A DNA stretch of 64,000 nucleotides from Physcomitrium patens (Eukaryota > Streptophyta > Bryopsida > Funariales > Funariaceae). Positions within the stretch are counted from its first letter, which is position 1, and every line of letters begins with the position of its first letter. The notes beneath the pieces were generated by a model. The model saw nothing but the letters and a program-made list of their open reading frames with translations. It had not been told where the DNA came from and did not search any database. The stretch is taken from positions 10,887,243 through 10,951,242 of the forward strand of contig NC_037262.1 of the NCBI RefSeq assembly GCF_000002425.4, read 5' to 3'. This document shows positions 21,805 to 34,238 of this stretch, piece after piece. Both the position numbers and the translations under genes were made by a program.

Positions 21805-24540
21805 CTATATAAACAATGCTTCTTTAAATATTCTAAGCTTAATGCAAATATTTTGGCAATTTTAACTACAAAAGACTTTGATTTGAAAGAATCAACAAAT
21901 GTAGGATTTAAGTGCTTAATATAATATTTTAAATATGTCTTGAGTTTTTAAAAGTTTATATAAATAAAAAGTTGTTAATATTATATTCTATGAAGTTAAA
22001 TTTAAAAATATATTAAAAATTTGGTTGTAGAAAGAAAAAAAATTATTGCCTTTAACTATCTTTTAATTAAGAAATTAGATACTATAAATATACTTTCTTA
22101 ATAACATAAACCTTCTTTGTTATCCTAAACTCAAGCAATCATAAACCTAATATACTATCAATTCTAAAATCAAAATTGTATCAATTTATAAATATTTGAT
22201 TGTAACAAAAGTCAAACCTTAGATCTTATTGAATTCTAAATTCTAAATTTTAAATCATATCAAAATTAATAAACTAAATCCTAAATCTTAAAATTCTTAT
22301 AATAATCCAAAGAAATTCTAATAAATCCTAATTTTTATTTAATACATTGCATTAAAATATGATGTTTAATTTGAAATCATTTTAGCTTTAAACTTTATAA
22401 TATTTTGTCTTTTCAATGACATATGCAATGATACAATTTAAGAAATATCTAACTTATCAATCAATGGTTATTAAAATAAAATTCTCATTATTGATACTTA
22501 ATTTCTTATTTTAGATTTGATAAAGACTTCTAGTAGTTGATTTTTAAAATTTTAACTATAAATATCTACTCAAAATAGGTACCAAGTCTAATTATAAAAT
22601 AATTTATTATTACCTTAATTTTTTATTTTATTAAATTATTAGATCTTTAGATATTTAAGAAATTATAATTGAACCTAAATTATCCAATTACAATATTGTT
22701 TTGTATATGTAGTCAAACTTCTTCAAATTACACCATTAAAATTATATAAAATTTAATATGTATAGTATTTCTTATATATTAATATAGTCACAAAAATCCA
22801 ACCATAAATCAAGTACAAAATATCTAAAAAAGATCTAAACTTCATACTAATCTTTATTGCTTTCAAAACTTTGTTGTTTATAAAACCTTTGCTTTGATTA
22901 TCTTATTAAAGATCTATTTAAAGTTATTATTCTACAAATCTTATATTCTTATAGTATACTTGATATTAACTCTCTAATTATACCTTCTAATTTCTAAAAT
23001 AAATCTCTATTTTAGAAATAAATAGAAGTTATTTATTTATAGAAAATTTTTAAAAATTGTTGAAATAAATAGAAGTCAAAACTTTGACTATGTCTTGAAA
23101 ATATTTATTTTTTTGGATATTAATCTTTTCATTTTAAAAATAAGTATTATAATATTCTAGCATTCAATTTTTAATAATAGTTATATTTTTTCCAGCTACT
23201 TTATCTTAGATCTATTTATGATCCTATGAAGTTAGTCACAGATTTTTTAATACAAAAAACATCACAATACATTAACTTTATGGTTAAACTTAATTTATTA
23301 GTTACTAATACTTAAGAATATAGATATCTATTAAGATTTTACTTGAATTTTAAAAAAATATCTTAGATCTTTAAAATTTTCTTTTACAAAGTACTTATGT
23401 TATAATATAATACTACTTTCTTAAATATGATATTTGTAATAATTAAAAAAGAACAAAGATGTTGTTGTTCTATATTAAATATCATATAATGATATAAAAA
23501 AAATTAGATGTTCAAAAAATATTATATATACTAATTATTCAATAAATTTGTCTATGTATCAAGAAAAAAATATAGAAGTAAAAAAATATTGTTGACTATT
23601 ACAATTCTTCTTACTTCATTGAATTATGTCAAGTATCTATAGCTCTGTTTGCACTTTTTTCTATCAATTCAAAACTACTTAATAACTGAAATTTGCAAAG
23701 GTAGCATGTATTGAATACTTAAAATTTTAAAAATTCATTGAAAAAGTTCTTCAATCCATGCAAAACCATATATTAATTAATGTCTTATTAATTTTTTATA
23801 TTCTTATATAAAATAGATTTGAATAAATTTATTTCTAATTTAGATATAAGTCTAAAAATAAATATATAACTTAAATATTTTAAATAAATCTTTTAAACTA
23901 CATATACTATAAAAAATATATTTAATTTTAAAAAAAATATCTAAAATAAAAAAACTTAAGTCATTTTTAATTACTTTTATAGAAACTTAGTCTTCTTATG
24001 TTTGTGTATATTTTCATGAAATAAACAAAAAGATCAAAAATTCATAATTAACAACCATCAACATTAGGAACTTACTATTGCTTATGATAGAAATTAAAAT
24101 CTATTTTATTCCTAGAAGTATTAATTAAACTCTTTTAAATTAGTTAAACTAATATGATTTATTTATTTTTATAATTCTAAAAATATTAAAAAAAAATACA
24201 TTTCTTAGCTTTAAAGTATTTCAATTTTGAACCAATAAATAATTAATCTAACAAAATCAATCAAATCTAAATAAGAAATATTATTATTTTTAGAGCTTAA
24301 AATGATTTGAAAATAGAATTTAAAAAGATCTTATCTAGATTTGATTTGTAATTTTATTATTTATTCATATATATGTTGGCATATATTTTCTTGAAATATT
24401 GATGATTGTTAATTATCATTTTTTTAATGATAATAGATATTTTGATAGTACAAAGGATAAAAAATTAATAAATATATTAATTAAATAACATAACATATTA
24501 GAAATTTTATTTTTTTATTTTTGCTAATAACTATCATTGT
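21805..24540. other. Very AT-rich interval, nothing recognised
   Basis: The interval is strongly depleted in C and G, with stops in all frames and no domain or repeat boundary that I can identify. It is probably older, fully decayed transposon DNA. Confidence 0.5.
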
Positions 24541-24545
24541 ATATG

Positions 24546-25045
24546 TATCAAAAATATTCATATTTATCTAAATAAGAAATATTAGATAAAAAATAAATAA
24601 AGATAGATTTAATAATATCTTAAGAAAAAGCTTCATAGATACGGATTTGACTTTATACATATTTGTAGTTGATTGATAGATTAAAAACCTAGCCAACAAG
24701 TTAGCTACATGTTGTACATATTGGTATCTTATGGTATAAGTTAATCATGTGGCATAAATGTAAGAAACTTATCTTATAAGTATGACACATGTTGGAGGTT
24801 TTATAGAACATCACTATATAGGTCTTAGGTAGAGGGTATATATTGAGGTAAGAATGAAGCCTTCTTCACTCTTGTTAATACTTTTCTACTCTTTAGTCTT
24901 ATTTTTAGACTTTTTAGTCTTTTTGATCTTTATCATTAGCCATTCTACTTTCAATATTATATTAGTATTGAGTAAATACTTATACTTTTTGAATGATATA
25001 AGAATGTATTGATTTTTTATTTGCTTGAATTTCATATCTTTGATA
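24546..25045 (+). repeat. Gypsy-2 5' LTR (family R, copy 3)
   Basis: It begins TATCAAAAATATTCAT, as at 37561, and ends TTTGATA, with the shared blocks 'gaatgaagccttcttca' and 'ccattctactttcaatatt'. It is followed by GTTTGATAGAAG rather than a target duplicate, as expected for an LTR still attached to its internal region. The nested chromovirus also has GTTTG right after its 5' LTR. Confidence 0.8.
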
Positions 25046-26466
25046 GTTTGATAGAAGTGTTAATTCATTGTTCTTATTTTGTTTTTAGAAGTGAATGAAT
25101 TATTTCACTTTTATTGTTGTATTTTAAATGTTATAAACTATCCACCTATAAATTAATAGTTTAGTTTTCTAGTATTGATTTTTTCCTTCAAAAGAGTAGA
25201 CTACCTCTATTTGTAGAAATTTCCATTTAATATTAAAGGTGCAATTTATCCTTCTCTAATTTTACTTGTAAATTTATTTAAGTTGATTATAAAAAAAAAT
25301 TATAGATGCCATTCTTAAAAGAAGTGAGAATAAATTTTTAATTCATAGATCTTCACAAATTCTTTAATACTTTTAATATAGAAATCTTACTTATTTCAAA
25401 TGTGAATTATAAAAGTATTATTCCTATGCTTATAGAAGAAATTAACAATGAAGTTCAAAGTTTGTACCAAGAAGTTGTTTAATTGAGAAAATCAAGTAGA
25501 TTAAGTTTACAATTGAATCGAAGAAGTCTTACAACTACAAACATGATTGAGGCAAGGATAAGGGTTATTAATGAGATAATTTTTATTTTATTTTATTTTT
25601 AATTTTTATCTTATTTTAATTTATATTTAATTAAAATTCATCAATTAATAAAATTTAATCCTTAAATAATATTTTATTTACATACTTCATTCATATTTAA
25701 AATTTTATCTTTTATTAAACTTCATTTAAATTAATTTGTTCAATTCTTAAATCATTCAAATTCTAATTTATTAAAATTATAATTATCTTCATTTAAATCT
25801 ACTCTAATTAACCTAGTATAAATACAATTATTAGAAATCTCACTAAATTGAGATGTATGGTACAGCCCTATTGCAAATTGAACTTATATCTAGCTCTGCT
25901 GCTTAAATGATTAAACTTTGTACCTCTATTACTAATGAGTCCAGTATAGTCCAAAATTTTCTTGCCATTTTTTCAACATGCAAGATGTCCAACTTCTTCA
26001 ATCGGGATACTATTAGTTGCTAATACAAATTCAACAAATTGCTTATTGATAGATTCAATGACAACTCTAATTACCACAATATGTCTAATCATTTTTGAAA
26101 ACATTTAATATTTATATTAGTATCTTCAAAGATATTCTAATTAAAAGCTAAAATAGAAATTGGTGAGTCGTCTATGATCTTACATAGTTGAGATCAAAAC
26201 TATGAACTAAAATAATTTTTTTAGATAAATCTTTTCTTATCTAAAGATCAAACTACAGTCTTCTTTGATCTACAATTCTTGTCACTTCTACTTGTACAAG
26301 ATGCATAGAATCTATGCATATTTTTACCTAGGTCTAAAGTTACAATTCTATATAAAATATCATTATATATGATATTAATAGAAATAATGTTGAATTGAGT
26401 AAATATGAAGGAAAGGTTTTCTTCATTGTCAATGTTACTTCAACACGTGGATTGACAACCATGAAT
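25046..26466 (+). pseudogene. Gypsy-2 leader and gag remnant
   Basis: No long frame survives. A short readable piece at about 25430-25560 (LIEEINNEVQSLYQEVV, then LRKSSRLSLQLNRR) has the charged, helical look of a gag segment. The rest is AT-rich with T/A expansions. Assignment rests on its place between the 5' LTR and the nested insertion. Confidence 0.45.
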
Positions 26467-26917
26467 TGTCATAGACATATAATTGAAGAAGGTTCCAAAA
26501 GAATCTAGAAGATTTTAGAAGATTCCAAAAGATTCTAAAAGATATAAGTAGCTTCTAAGAAGGCTCCCAAAGGTTCTACAAGGTTCTAGAAGGTTTCGGA
26601 AGATTCTAGTAGATTCTAAGAAAGTTCTAGAAGGCCATAGGAGGGCCCAAAAGGTTCTAGGAGGCTTCAAATGATTTAGGAAGTTATTGAAGAAGGATCT
26701 TAGCCTTACTTTGTTCTTAAGCTTTATAAAAATTCCTCAAGAAGCTTCCTAGGACCTAGTATATATAGGAGTCGAGGTTGAGGGGATCTTCAGTCTCAAC
26801 AACTTACTTCTTGTGGTCTAGGTAGGACCTTCTTGTCTTATATCTAGTTGTTGTTTTAATGTCAAATTAACTCCATTCTTTGGTCTTGAATCCTTACCTT
26901 ATATATAGTCCCTAATA
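26467..26917 (+). repeat. Gypsy-1 5' LTR
   Basis: It aligns with 31921-32391, with small indels in the repetitive U3. U3 is built from GAAGGTTCTAGAAG-like units (26485-26670). A TATA box (TATATATAGG) lies at 26760-26769, about 20 bases after the 'cttcctaggacct' block shared with the 3' LTR, so transcription should start near 26790. Confidence 0.88.
26487..26633 (+). promoter_or_regulatory. Heat-shock element array in the Gypsy-1 5' LTR
   Basis: Heat-shock factors bind alternating nGAAn/nTTCn five-mers. A perfect trimer AGAAA-GTTCT-AGAAG lies at 26619-26633. AGAAG-GTTCC lies at 26487-26496. A five-unit run with one imperfect unit (GTTCT-AGAAG-gtttc-GGAAG-ATTCT) lies at 26583-26607. All are upstream of the TATA box. 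Confidence 0.7.
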
Positions 26918-27085
26918 GTTTGTCGAGACTCCCATAAAATAATATTAAGAGTTTGCTCTTTCTTGATAGAGAATAAATTATCCTTCTTCTTTTGGTTTTT
27001 TTTTCTTTATATCATAGATTAGGTTTTTTTCTTTTGAAGGTGTCTGTTTCTCTAATTTTCTATAGCAGAAGGTGGAAAAGTCAAT

Positions 27086-28081
27086 ATGACAGACTCAAAA
27101 GAAATCAAGTTAGACTCTATTATTAATGCTCTTGAAGTATTGAGGATTAGGACAGAGACTTTATCAAAGCAGAATAAAGAACTATATATGACCATACATA
27201 ATGGTCGAGGAGTTGGAGTGCCTCAACCACCACATCAAATCACAACAAAGGTTCTAAATTCTCAAATGACTATGTTTACTTCAAACATGAGAGATGCATC
27301 CACTCAATACAATGATCTAATAACAATAATAATAAAAGAACCAAGGATCAGTCTTCCAGAAAAGTTCAATGGCACCTGCTCAAAATATTATGGCTTTGTA
27401 AATCAAGTACGACTAATCACTTTGCTTCAATTTCAATGATATTCTACTAAAGCCTCTCGTGTTGGTTTGTTTGGAACCTTGCTCTTAGGTTAAGCTTTAT
27501 TTTATTTTGCTTCATTATTTGAAGAGAATTCTCTTATATTGTACAATTTTGAAGTATTTTTGGTAGCATTTGCAGAAGCATTTGATGAACACGATAAGGT
27601 TCATTCTTCAATAATTAAAATTTAAAGCCTTTGACAAAAAATCTACTCTACATCAATATATGTCTCAAATTTTTGACAATTAGCATGTGATATAAATTAG
27701 GGAGAAGATGCATTGATGAGCCAATTTCATTGGAGATTAAAAGACAATGTCAAGGACCTATTGCTGTCTATGTCAGATCCTCTAATACTCAATGAAGCCA
27801 TTAATCAAGGTGTGAAATGTAATAACCATTTATTTCAATGGCGACAAGATAAACATTCTTCAATTATGCTATATGTATACAGAAATTATTCTGCAGCTTC
27901 TTCACCACCTAATTCTAATAAGCAGTTGGAAGCAAAAGATATGCAGATTGATGCAGTTCACTTCAAACTTCTTTTTGAATTAAAAAAAAAAAAAAATTAA
28001 AAAATTAAAAAATTAAAAAATTAAAAAGAACTTAGCATATGCTTATATTGTGGAAAATCTGGGCATAAGGTTAATAATTGT
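27086..28081 (+). pseudogene. Gypsy-1 gag with CCHC zinc knuckle
   Basis: It starts at ATG 27086 (MTDSKEIKLDSI) with a helical N-terminus and runs open for 117 codons to ISLPEKFNGTCSKYYGFVNQ, the conserved start of the Ty3-type capsid domain. Stops and frame shifts follow. A second open piece (27713-28000) reads FHWRLKDNVKDLLLSM, a capsid helix region. The knuckle CLYCGKSGHKVNNC (28040-28081, C-x2-C-x4-H-x4-C) follows a poly-A/AAATT expansion at 27980-28025 that probably arose by slippage. Gag would form the particle and bind element RNA. Confidence 0.82.
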
Positions 28082-28269
28082 TTAGAAAAATATCGGTGTA
28101 TATATTGAATGATGAGTACCACCACATCATCAAAAGCATTGTAGAAAAATAAGAGCGTCCAACCATAGTAGGGACCATGTGGCTAGATTCTTTACTATCA
28201 CAAATCAAAAAAGGTCCTATATTCTCTACCAACCCTTCTCATTGTTTTACTATACCTATATACTTATAA

Positions 28270-28560
28270 GTCACAAAATTAGATTGCCATGCATTATTTA
28301 ACTTAGGAGCCTTTGCATGGTTATTTGATGAAGAATTTTTTAGATCACACAAAATTTGTACAGTCAAAAAACCTAAAGTTGTATATATAGAAGTAATAGA
28401 TGGTCGACCTTTATCCTCTAGAGATGTCACTCATGAAATAATTCCATTAAAAATAACCTTTAACAATCATAGCAGTCAAGTAGTATTGAAAGTCATTAGA
28501 TCACCATCAAGTCCAGTTATTTTAAAACTCTTATGGGTTGAAAAATGCAATCCATGGATA
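28270..28560 (+). pseudogene. Gypsy-1 protease remnant
   Basis: The reading HALFNLGAFAWLFDEEF (about 28288-28340) occupies the place of the protease active site, which in this group is usually LxDSGAxxxFID. Both the Asp and the Ser are lost (NLG), consistent with G-to-A and C-to-T changes. The following FNNHSSQVVLKVIRSPS and IDWIS fit the rest of the domain. It is inactive. Confidence 0.7.
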
Positions 28561-28839
28561 GATTGGATATCATGAAATTTAGAATTTCTTCTAGTAGATC
28601 ATGGAATCTTTAGATCTATGAAAAAGCTTCTAACATCCGACAAGCCAAAATTTAAACAATATTTATTTATTGAAGCAAGAGCATTTTTGAAGGTGGTCAA
28701 ATAAGGTATTACATTTGCTATCTATTCAAATTGACAATCAAAACCTATGGTTACTACAATAATAATTCTAGAGGCATATAATGATTTTATAAATATATTT
28801 GAAAAGAAAAATATGGATATCCTACCAAAGCACTACCTT

Positions 28840-30130
28840 TAAGATTGTGCGATTGCTCAACTATCGTTTGGATCCATATATAATTTATCCGAGAATGAGC
28901 TTGCAACTTTAAAAGAATACATTGAGGAAAATCTGACTAAGAATTTTATTTGATATTCCAAGTTACCAGCTGGTGCTCTGATATTATTTGTGAAGAAGAA
29001 AGATGGATCTTTACAAATGTATATCGATTATTGTGGTCTTAATAAAATCACAATTAAGAATCAATATCTATTGCGGTTGATATCTAGACTTCATGATCAA
29101 CTTAGCCAAGTAAAGATCTTTACAAAGATTGATCTATAAGGCACATATAATTTGGTATGCATTAAGAAAGGAGATGAATGAAAGACAACTTTTTGCACCA
29201 AGTATGGACATTTTTAATATAATGTCATGTCTTTTGAACTTACTAATGCTCCAGCCATATTCAAACACTTAATGAATGACATATTTCATGAGTATCTCGA
29301 TGACTTTTTTGTGATCTATTTAGATGATATTCTGATCTTTTCTAAGAATCCAGATGACCACAAAAAACATGTCCACCTTACGTTGGAAAAGCTACGAAGT
29401 ATTGGGCTACATATAAAACTAGTAGAATGTGTATTTTATGTACATCAAGTTGAATTTTTTGGATATATTATTTCCAACAAAGGCCTTTTTATGGATCTAA
29501 AGAAGGTACAAGCAATCATCGATTGGATAAAGCCAAAAATTATACATGATGTCCAATGCTTGCTTGGATTTGTAAACTTCTATAGGATTTTTGTTAAGAA
29601 TTCTTCCAAAATTGCTGCTCTACTTATGCGGTTGACATACAAGGACAAACTAGACTGAGGTCTTGAAGCAGAGAAAGATTTTCAAAACTTAAAAGATGCT
29701 TTCACAATAGCTCCAATTTTGATACATCCAGATTTCAACAAGCCCTATTTTATAGAGACTGATGCTTTAGACTTTGCATTAGGAGTAGTTTTATCATAAT
29801 ATAAAAAAAGATGGCAAATATCATCCAATTACATTCCATTCTAAAAAAAATTCAATAATAAAAATTAATTATAAAGTCCATGATAAAAAACTAGCTATCA
29901 TAGATTCTTTCCAAGAATGGCGCCACTTTCTTGAAGGCTCCTCTCATCAAGTGACTATATATACAGATCACAAGAATCTTAAATATTTCTTGTCAACCCA
30001 AATATTGAATCGTTGTCAAGCATGTTAAAGTATATCTTTATCATGATTTGTCTTTTATATCACATATCAACCCCAAAGCCAATAAGAATTATCAAATGCA
30101 TTATCAAGATGTTCTTACCTTAAATCAAAA
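28840..30130 (+). pseudogene. Gypsy-1 reverse transcriptase and RNase H
   Basis: RT landmarks in order are [15 protein letters not shown] (about 28970), [37 protein letters not shown] (29227) and the catalytic YLDD box intact at 29317-29328. FFGYIISNKGLFMD and LLGFVNFYRIFVKN follow. The open part is 29227-29658 (about 143 codons). RNase H begins with FIETDALDFALGVVLS near 29750, with the Asp in ETDA kept. It continues with a TDHKNLKYFLS-type block near 29965-30000. Stops (many TAA/TAG/TGA at expected CAA, CAG, CGA or TGG codons) interrupt the frame throughout. Confidence 0.88.
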
Positions 30131-30290
30131 GAAGGCAAGGCAGTATATGATCAACAACAGGCAACCTTATTAAAATCTGAGCAATTTCATCTTCAAGCAA
30201 CCAATATATCAATGCATGTAGATTTATCATTTCTTGATCAAGTTTGTAAAGCCTCAAACATAGACCCTCTTATTTTTAATATTAAGCATC

Positions 30291-31200
30291 TTGCCAACAA
30301 TCTTCCTGAAAGAGTCTTCTAAATTTAAGTATGAAGACAATTTCTTATTCTTTGAAGAACATTTATTCATTCTTGAAAGACCAACTCGCTTGCATGTTCT
30401 TCAAACACACCATGATTTCCCTATATCTGGACATTTTGGATTCAACAAGACCTTGGAACTTGTGTTTAGAGACTTTAAGTGGCCTAAAATGTGGAAGGAC
30501 ATTAAGAAATTTTTACTATCATGTGATATTTGTTCAAGGTCAAAGAACCCTCGACATTGGCCATATGGACTTCTTCAACCCCTTTCTATTCCAAGACAAC
30601 CATGGTCATTTATTTCTATGGATTTCATTATAGATCTCCCACCATCAAACTTATTTGACACTATCTTCATAGTTATTGATTGATTGACCAAGATGGCATA
30701 TTTTATACCTTGCAAGAAGTCAATTACTAGTGAAAAAATGGTAAGACTCTTTATTGACAATGTCTATCATTACCATAAGTTGTCAAATAACATTGTGTCA
30801 AATCATGGACCACAATTTGTATCAAGGTTTTAGAAGGCACTTTTCAAGATTCTTAAGGTTGACATCAATCTTTTCTCTACCTTCCACCTTAAAATTGATG
30901 GCCAAACAAGGTGGGTCAACCAAATTCTTGAGTAATATTTGAGGTGGACCATCAACTATCAACAAGGCGATTGGAATTCCTACTTGTCATTGGCAAAGTT
31001 TGCATATAATAACATAATTCATACATCTATGTAACAAACGCCATTCTATTCAAACTATGGTCATCATCCAAAGTTGGATATAATAGAGCCTTCAAAGTCG
31101 ACAAATCTAGCAGCAGAGGAGTTTACTACAAAGATGGTCGAACTTCAAGCAACCATGAAGATTCACCTAGAAAGGACTTATTAACGTTATAAGCTACTGG
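30291..31200 (+). pseudogene. Gypsy-1 integrase
   Basis: The HHCC zinc-binding domain is complete (H30411...H...CDIC at 30522-30533). The core begins with SMDFIIDLPPSN (first Asp kept, about 30617). At the second catalytic site the reading is IVSNHGPQF instead of the usual SDRGPQF, so Asp is Asn. At the third, GQTRWVNQILE replaces GQTERVNQ, so Glu is lost. The terminal LAKFAYNN block is present near 30990. With two of three catalytic residues gone, the enzyme would be dead even without the stops. Confidence 0.85.
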
Positions 31201-31358
31201 CAGATGAATTGAAGAAGGAACATCCTCCGTTCTAAGTTGGTGACAAAGTATGGCTTCTTCGGCAGAATATAAAAATCAACAAGCAATGTGATAAGTTGGA
31301 CTTTCAAAGGCTAAGACCATTTGTGATTCAAAAATAAATTAATTACTTAACTTATCAC

Positions 31359-31643
31359 TTGGAATTATCTTCATCCATGAAAATTCATTCAATCTTTTAT
31401 ATTTCACTTTTGAAAAGGTATAAAGAATCAAACATATCAGGTCGAAGACAACCACTATCTCTTATGGTTGAAATCAATAATCTTGTTGAATTTGAGGTAG
31501 AAGAGGTATTAGATTCAAGAATAAGATATGGAAGGCTTGAATATCTGGTCTATTGGTGCAAATATGATATCAATGATCGCACTTGGGAAGAAGTTGGAAA
31601 TCTAATAAATGCACAAATGAAGGTTCAAAGGTTCCATCAATGA
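31359..31643 (+). pseudogene. Gypsy-1 integrase C-terminus with chromodomain
   Basis: This open stretch begins with the IHSIFYISLLKRYKE block that links integrase to the chromodomain. The chromodomain is at about 31488-31640: EFEVEEVLDSRI, then RLEYLVYWCKYDINDRTWEE and NLINAQMKVQRFH. The aromatic positions are only partly standard (F in FEVEE, then YW and TWEE). Chromodomains are thought to steer integration to particular chromatin marks. It places the element in the chromovirus clade. It has stayed open while the catalytic domains decayed, perhaps by chance. Confidence 0.85.
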
Positions 31644-31920
31644 CATCTATCCAGACCAAAAGTGAAAAAATAAAAAAATAATAATTTGAATAAATATTTG
31701 CAAGATAATTCCATAATGAAGATATTGAAGTTCATGCTTGGTCACAAGTAGAAGGCTTGGGGCACTATCGATGGCTACAAGGGCCTATAAATCATTTACC
31801 TCATGAAAAATAACTGGAATATATAATAGATACCATGCAACAGATCTTCAACTTCTTGCGCATATACTACCTTGCTGCAACATTACTTCTTGGAGACCTC
31901 GAAGCTAAAAGAGGAGGTGG

Positions 31921-32391
31921 TGTCACAAATATATAACTAAAGAAGGTTCTAGAAGATTTTAGAAGGTTCTAGAAGGTTTTAAAAGATTCTAGAAAGTTCC
32001 AAAAGGTTTCAAAAGGTACCAGTTGATTCTAAGATGGCTCTTGAAGGTTTTAGGAGGTTTCAAAAGATTTCAAAAGGTTCTAGTAGATTGTAAGAAAGTT
32101 CTAGAAGGTCATAAGAGATTCTAGTAGACTCTAAAAGGCTTTAGATGATTTAAGAAGTTGCTAAAGAAGGATCTTAGGCTTATTTTGTTCTCAAGCCTCA
32201 TAGAAGCTTTTCAAGAAGCTTCCTAGGACCTAATATATATAAGAGTCAAGGCTAAGGGGATCCTTAGTTTTGACAACTCACTTCTTGTGGTCTAGCCAGA
32301 ATCTTCTTGGTTTGTATCTAATTGTTGTTTTAATGTCAAGTTAATTCCATTCCTTCATCTTGAATCCTTACCTTGTGTATGGTCTCTAATA
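31921..32391 (+). repeat. Gypsy-1 3' LTR
   Basis: It starts TGTCACAAAT directly after the polypurine tract and ends CTAATA. It shares 'aagaagcttcctaggacct' and 'tcttgaatccttacctt' with the 5' LTR. A TATA box (TATATATAA) lies at 32234-32242. Confidence 0.9.
31941..32107 (+). promoter_or_regulatory. Heat-shock element array in the Gypsy-1 3' LTR
   Basis: Four perfect three-unit heat-shock elements are visible. AGAAG-GTTCT-AGAAG occurs at 31941-31955 and again at 31961-31975. ATTCT-AGAAA-GTTCC is at 31986-32000. AGAAA-GTTCT-AGAAG is at 32093-32107. Degenerate copies lie between them. All are upstream of the TATA box, in U3. Confidence 0.75.
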
Positions 32392-33249
32392 TGAACTATA
32401 TGGAGCTTCTAAGCAATTATTTCAAGTGTAAGAATCAAGATCTTGAGATTTTAGCTTTCCATTGTTCCATGCAACTCTACAAGAGTCTAATAGAAGAAGC
32501 ATGAATCTCCAACCAAATATTACTTAGGTCCTCAAGTGCCACACAAACATATAGATAACTATAAAGAATATAAAATATTCTATAAAGATTGGAACACCCA
32601 AAATATATTACATAAAAAAAATTAGGAAGAAAAGAAGATTCAAAATGGCCCGGATCTCTATTGACAAAGAGGTTGCTAGGTTTCGAAGGCAGTTTTTACC
32701 TTTCTCTCATCTTCTCTTTTTATCTATTTTTTTATTTTTTATTGGTTTTTTATTTTTTTTATTTTTATTTTTTCGTTTTGATTTTCTTTTCTTCTATTAT
32801 ATATTTTTTTCTATTCTTTTGATTTTATTTTTATTTTTTATTTTTTATTATTATTATTATTATTATTAATAACTATCAATATATGTATTTGATAATAAAA
32901 GCTAATTTTATTGGACCTTCATCTAATATTAGCTAACTTTAAAATAAAATAAAAATTTGTAAAAATTTGTCTCACTAAATTTTATTCTAGATTGCATATC
33001 TACTATAAAGAATCTATTTTCCTATTTTTTTAAGAATTCTACCACTAATTTATATAACTTATGATTTTAAATATAATAAGTATATTTTTTGTACTAAATA
33101 TATAAATTAATTAATTTATTAACTCATAGTTATATTATTTTTGTATATACCATATCTATTTTTAATAGTAGAAAGACTTCAAGTAGCATTCTAAGTTAAT
33201 ACTAAGATTATTACATTTTTGAAAAACAAAATATAAATATTTTTTCAAA
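32392..33249 (+). other. Gypsy-2 internal DNA, unreadable
   Basis: This lies between the nested chromovirus and the recognisable RT of Gypsy-2. 32700-32870 is a T-rich low-complexity run with an (ATT)n tail (32846-32870). It should hold the rest of gag and the protease, but no motif survives. Confidence 0.45.
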
Positions 33250-34238
33250 GAATTGTCTACATGATTGCTTAATTGATCTTCAAGAAAGAACTTAACTACC
33301 ATTCACACCAATCTATAGCTCATTATAAAATGAATTGGCAGTATTCAAAGAATATATTAATAAGAACTTAACCAAGAACTTTATATACCATTCTAAATCT
33401 CCAATAGAAGCTCCTATCTTATTTTTGAAGAAAAAAGACAAATCTCTAAAAATATGTGGACTACTAAGGGCTCAAAAATATTAGAGATGCAAGATTATAT
33501 ACTAAAATAAAAAATTGTATATTTCATACTACTCAAGTTGACTTTTTAAGATACATTATTTTAAATGATAGACTTATGATGGATCCTAAATAATTTTAAA
33601 CTATCATAGATTAGAAGATTTCAAAAATAATAAGAATTTTCTAATATTTTTTGAAATTTTCCAATTATAATCAAATGTTTATTAAAAAAAAAAATCAAAT
33701 TATAGCTTTGATTATACATTTGACTTATAAAAATAAACTTAAGTGGAATAAAGAAAAAAAGGTAATATTTGAAGCTTTGAAGACAACTTTTATTTTTATT
33801 CCAATCTTGTATTGCATTGACTTCTTTAATATATTTTTCATAGAAACAGATGCATCAAACTTTTTTTTGGATGAAATATTATTGTAAATGGAAGTAGATA
33901 ACAAACTTCATTTAATAACATTACACTCTAAGAAATCTTGAGCAATCAAGATCAATAACAAGATTCAAGACAAAGAATTTTTTACAATTACAAATTCTTT
34001 TCAAGAATAGTATTATTATTTAGAAGACACTTCTAAACTAGTCATTGTATATATGGATCATAAGAACCTTTAATATTTTATATTAGTACATATTTTTAAT
34101 CATCGCCAAATCCGTTAGAGCATGTCTTTATCAAATTTTTATTTCAAGATTACTTATAGAGTAAGAAAATAACAAGATTTATTAGACATTTTTTCTAGAT
34201 ATCCTTATATTGCATCAAAAGTAGGAAATAAAATTTTT
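33250..34238 (+). pseudogene. Gypsy-2 reverse transcriptase and RNase H remnant
   Basis: The 5' part reads NLTKNFIYHSKSPIEAPIL, then FLKKKDKSLKICG (33370-33470), matching Gypsy-1 at 28930-29020. It then jumps to QVDFLRYIILNDRLMMDPK (about 33535), matching Gypsy-1 at about 29450. About 400 bp with the YLDD catalytic box is therefore deleted. RNase H starts with FIETDASNFFLDEILL (33838), later VYMDHKNL and SRYPY. Its frame ends at the 1.2 kb insertion. Confidence 0.8.

Larger units (their letters stand above)
26467..32391 (+). mobile_element. Gypsy-1: chromovirus nested in Gypsy-2
   Basis: LTRs at 26467-26917 and 31921-32391 both start TGTCA and end CTAATA. Flanks are TGAAT (26462-26466) and TGAAC (32392-32396), a target duplication with one C/T change. 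A polypurine tract (31907-31920, AAAAGAGGAGGTGG) precedes the 3' LTR. Order is gag with CCHC knuckle, protease, RT, RNase H, integrase and chromodomain, which is the layout of plant chromoviruses. It is better preserved than its host element, consistent with later insertion, but stops and lost catalytic residues make it inactive. Confidence 0.92.
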
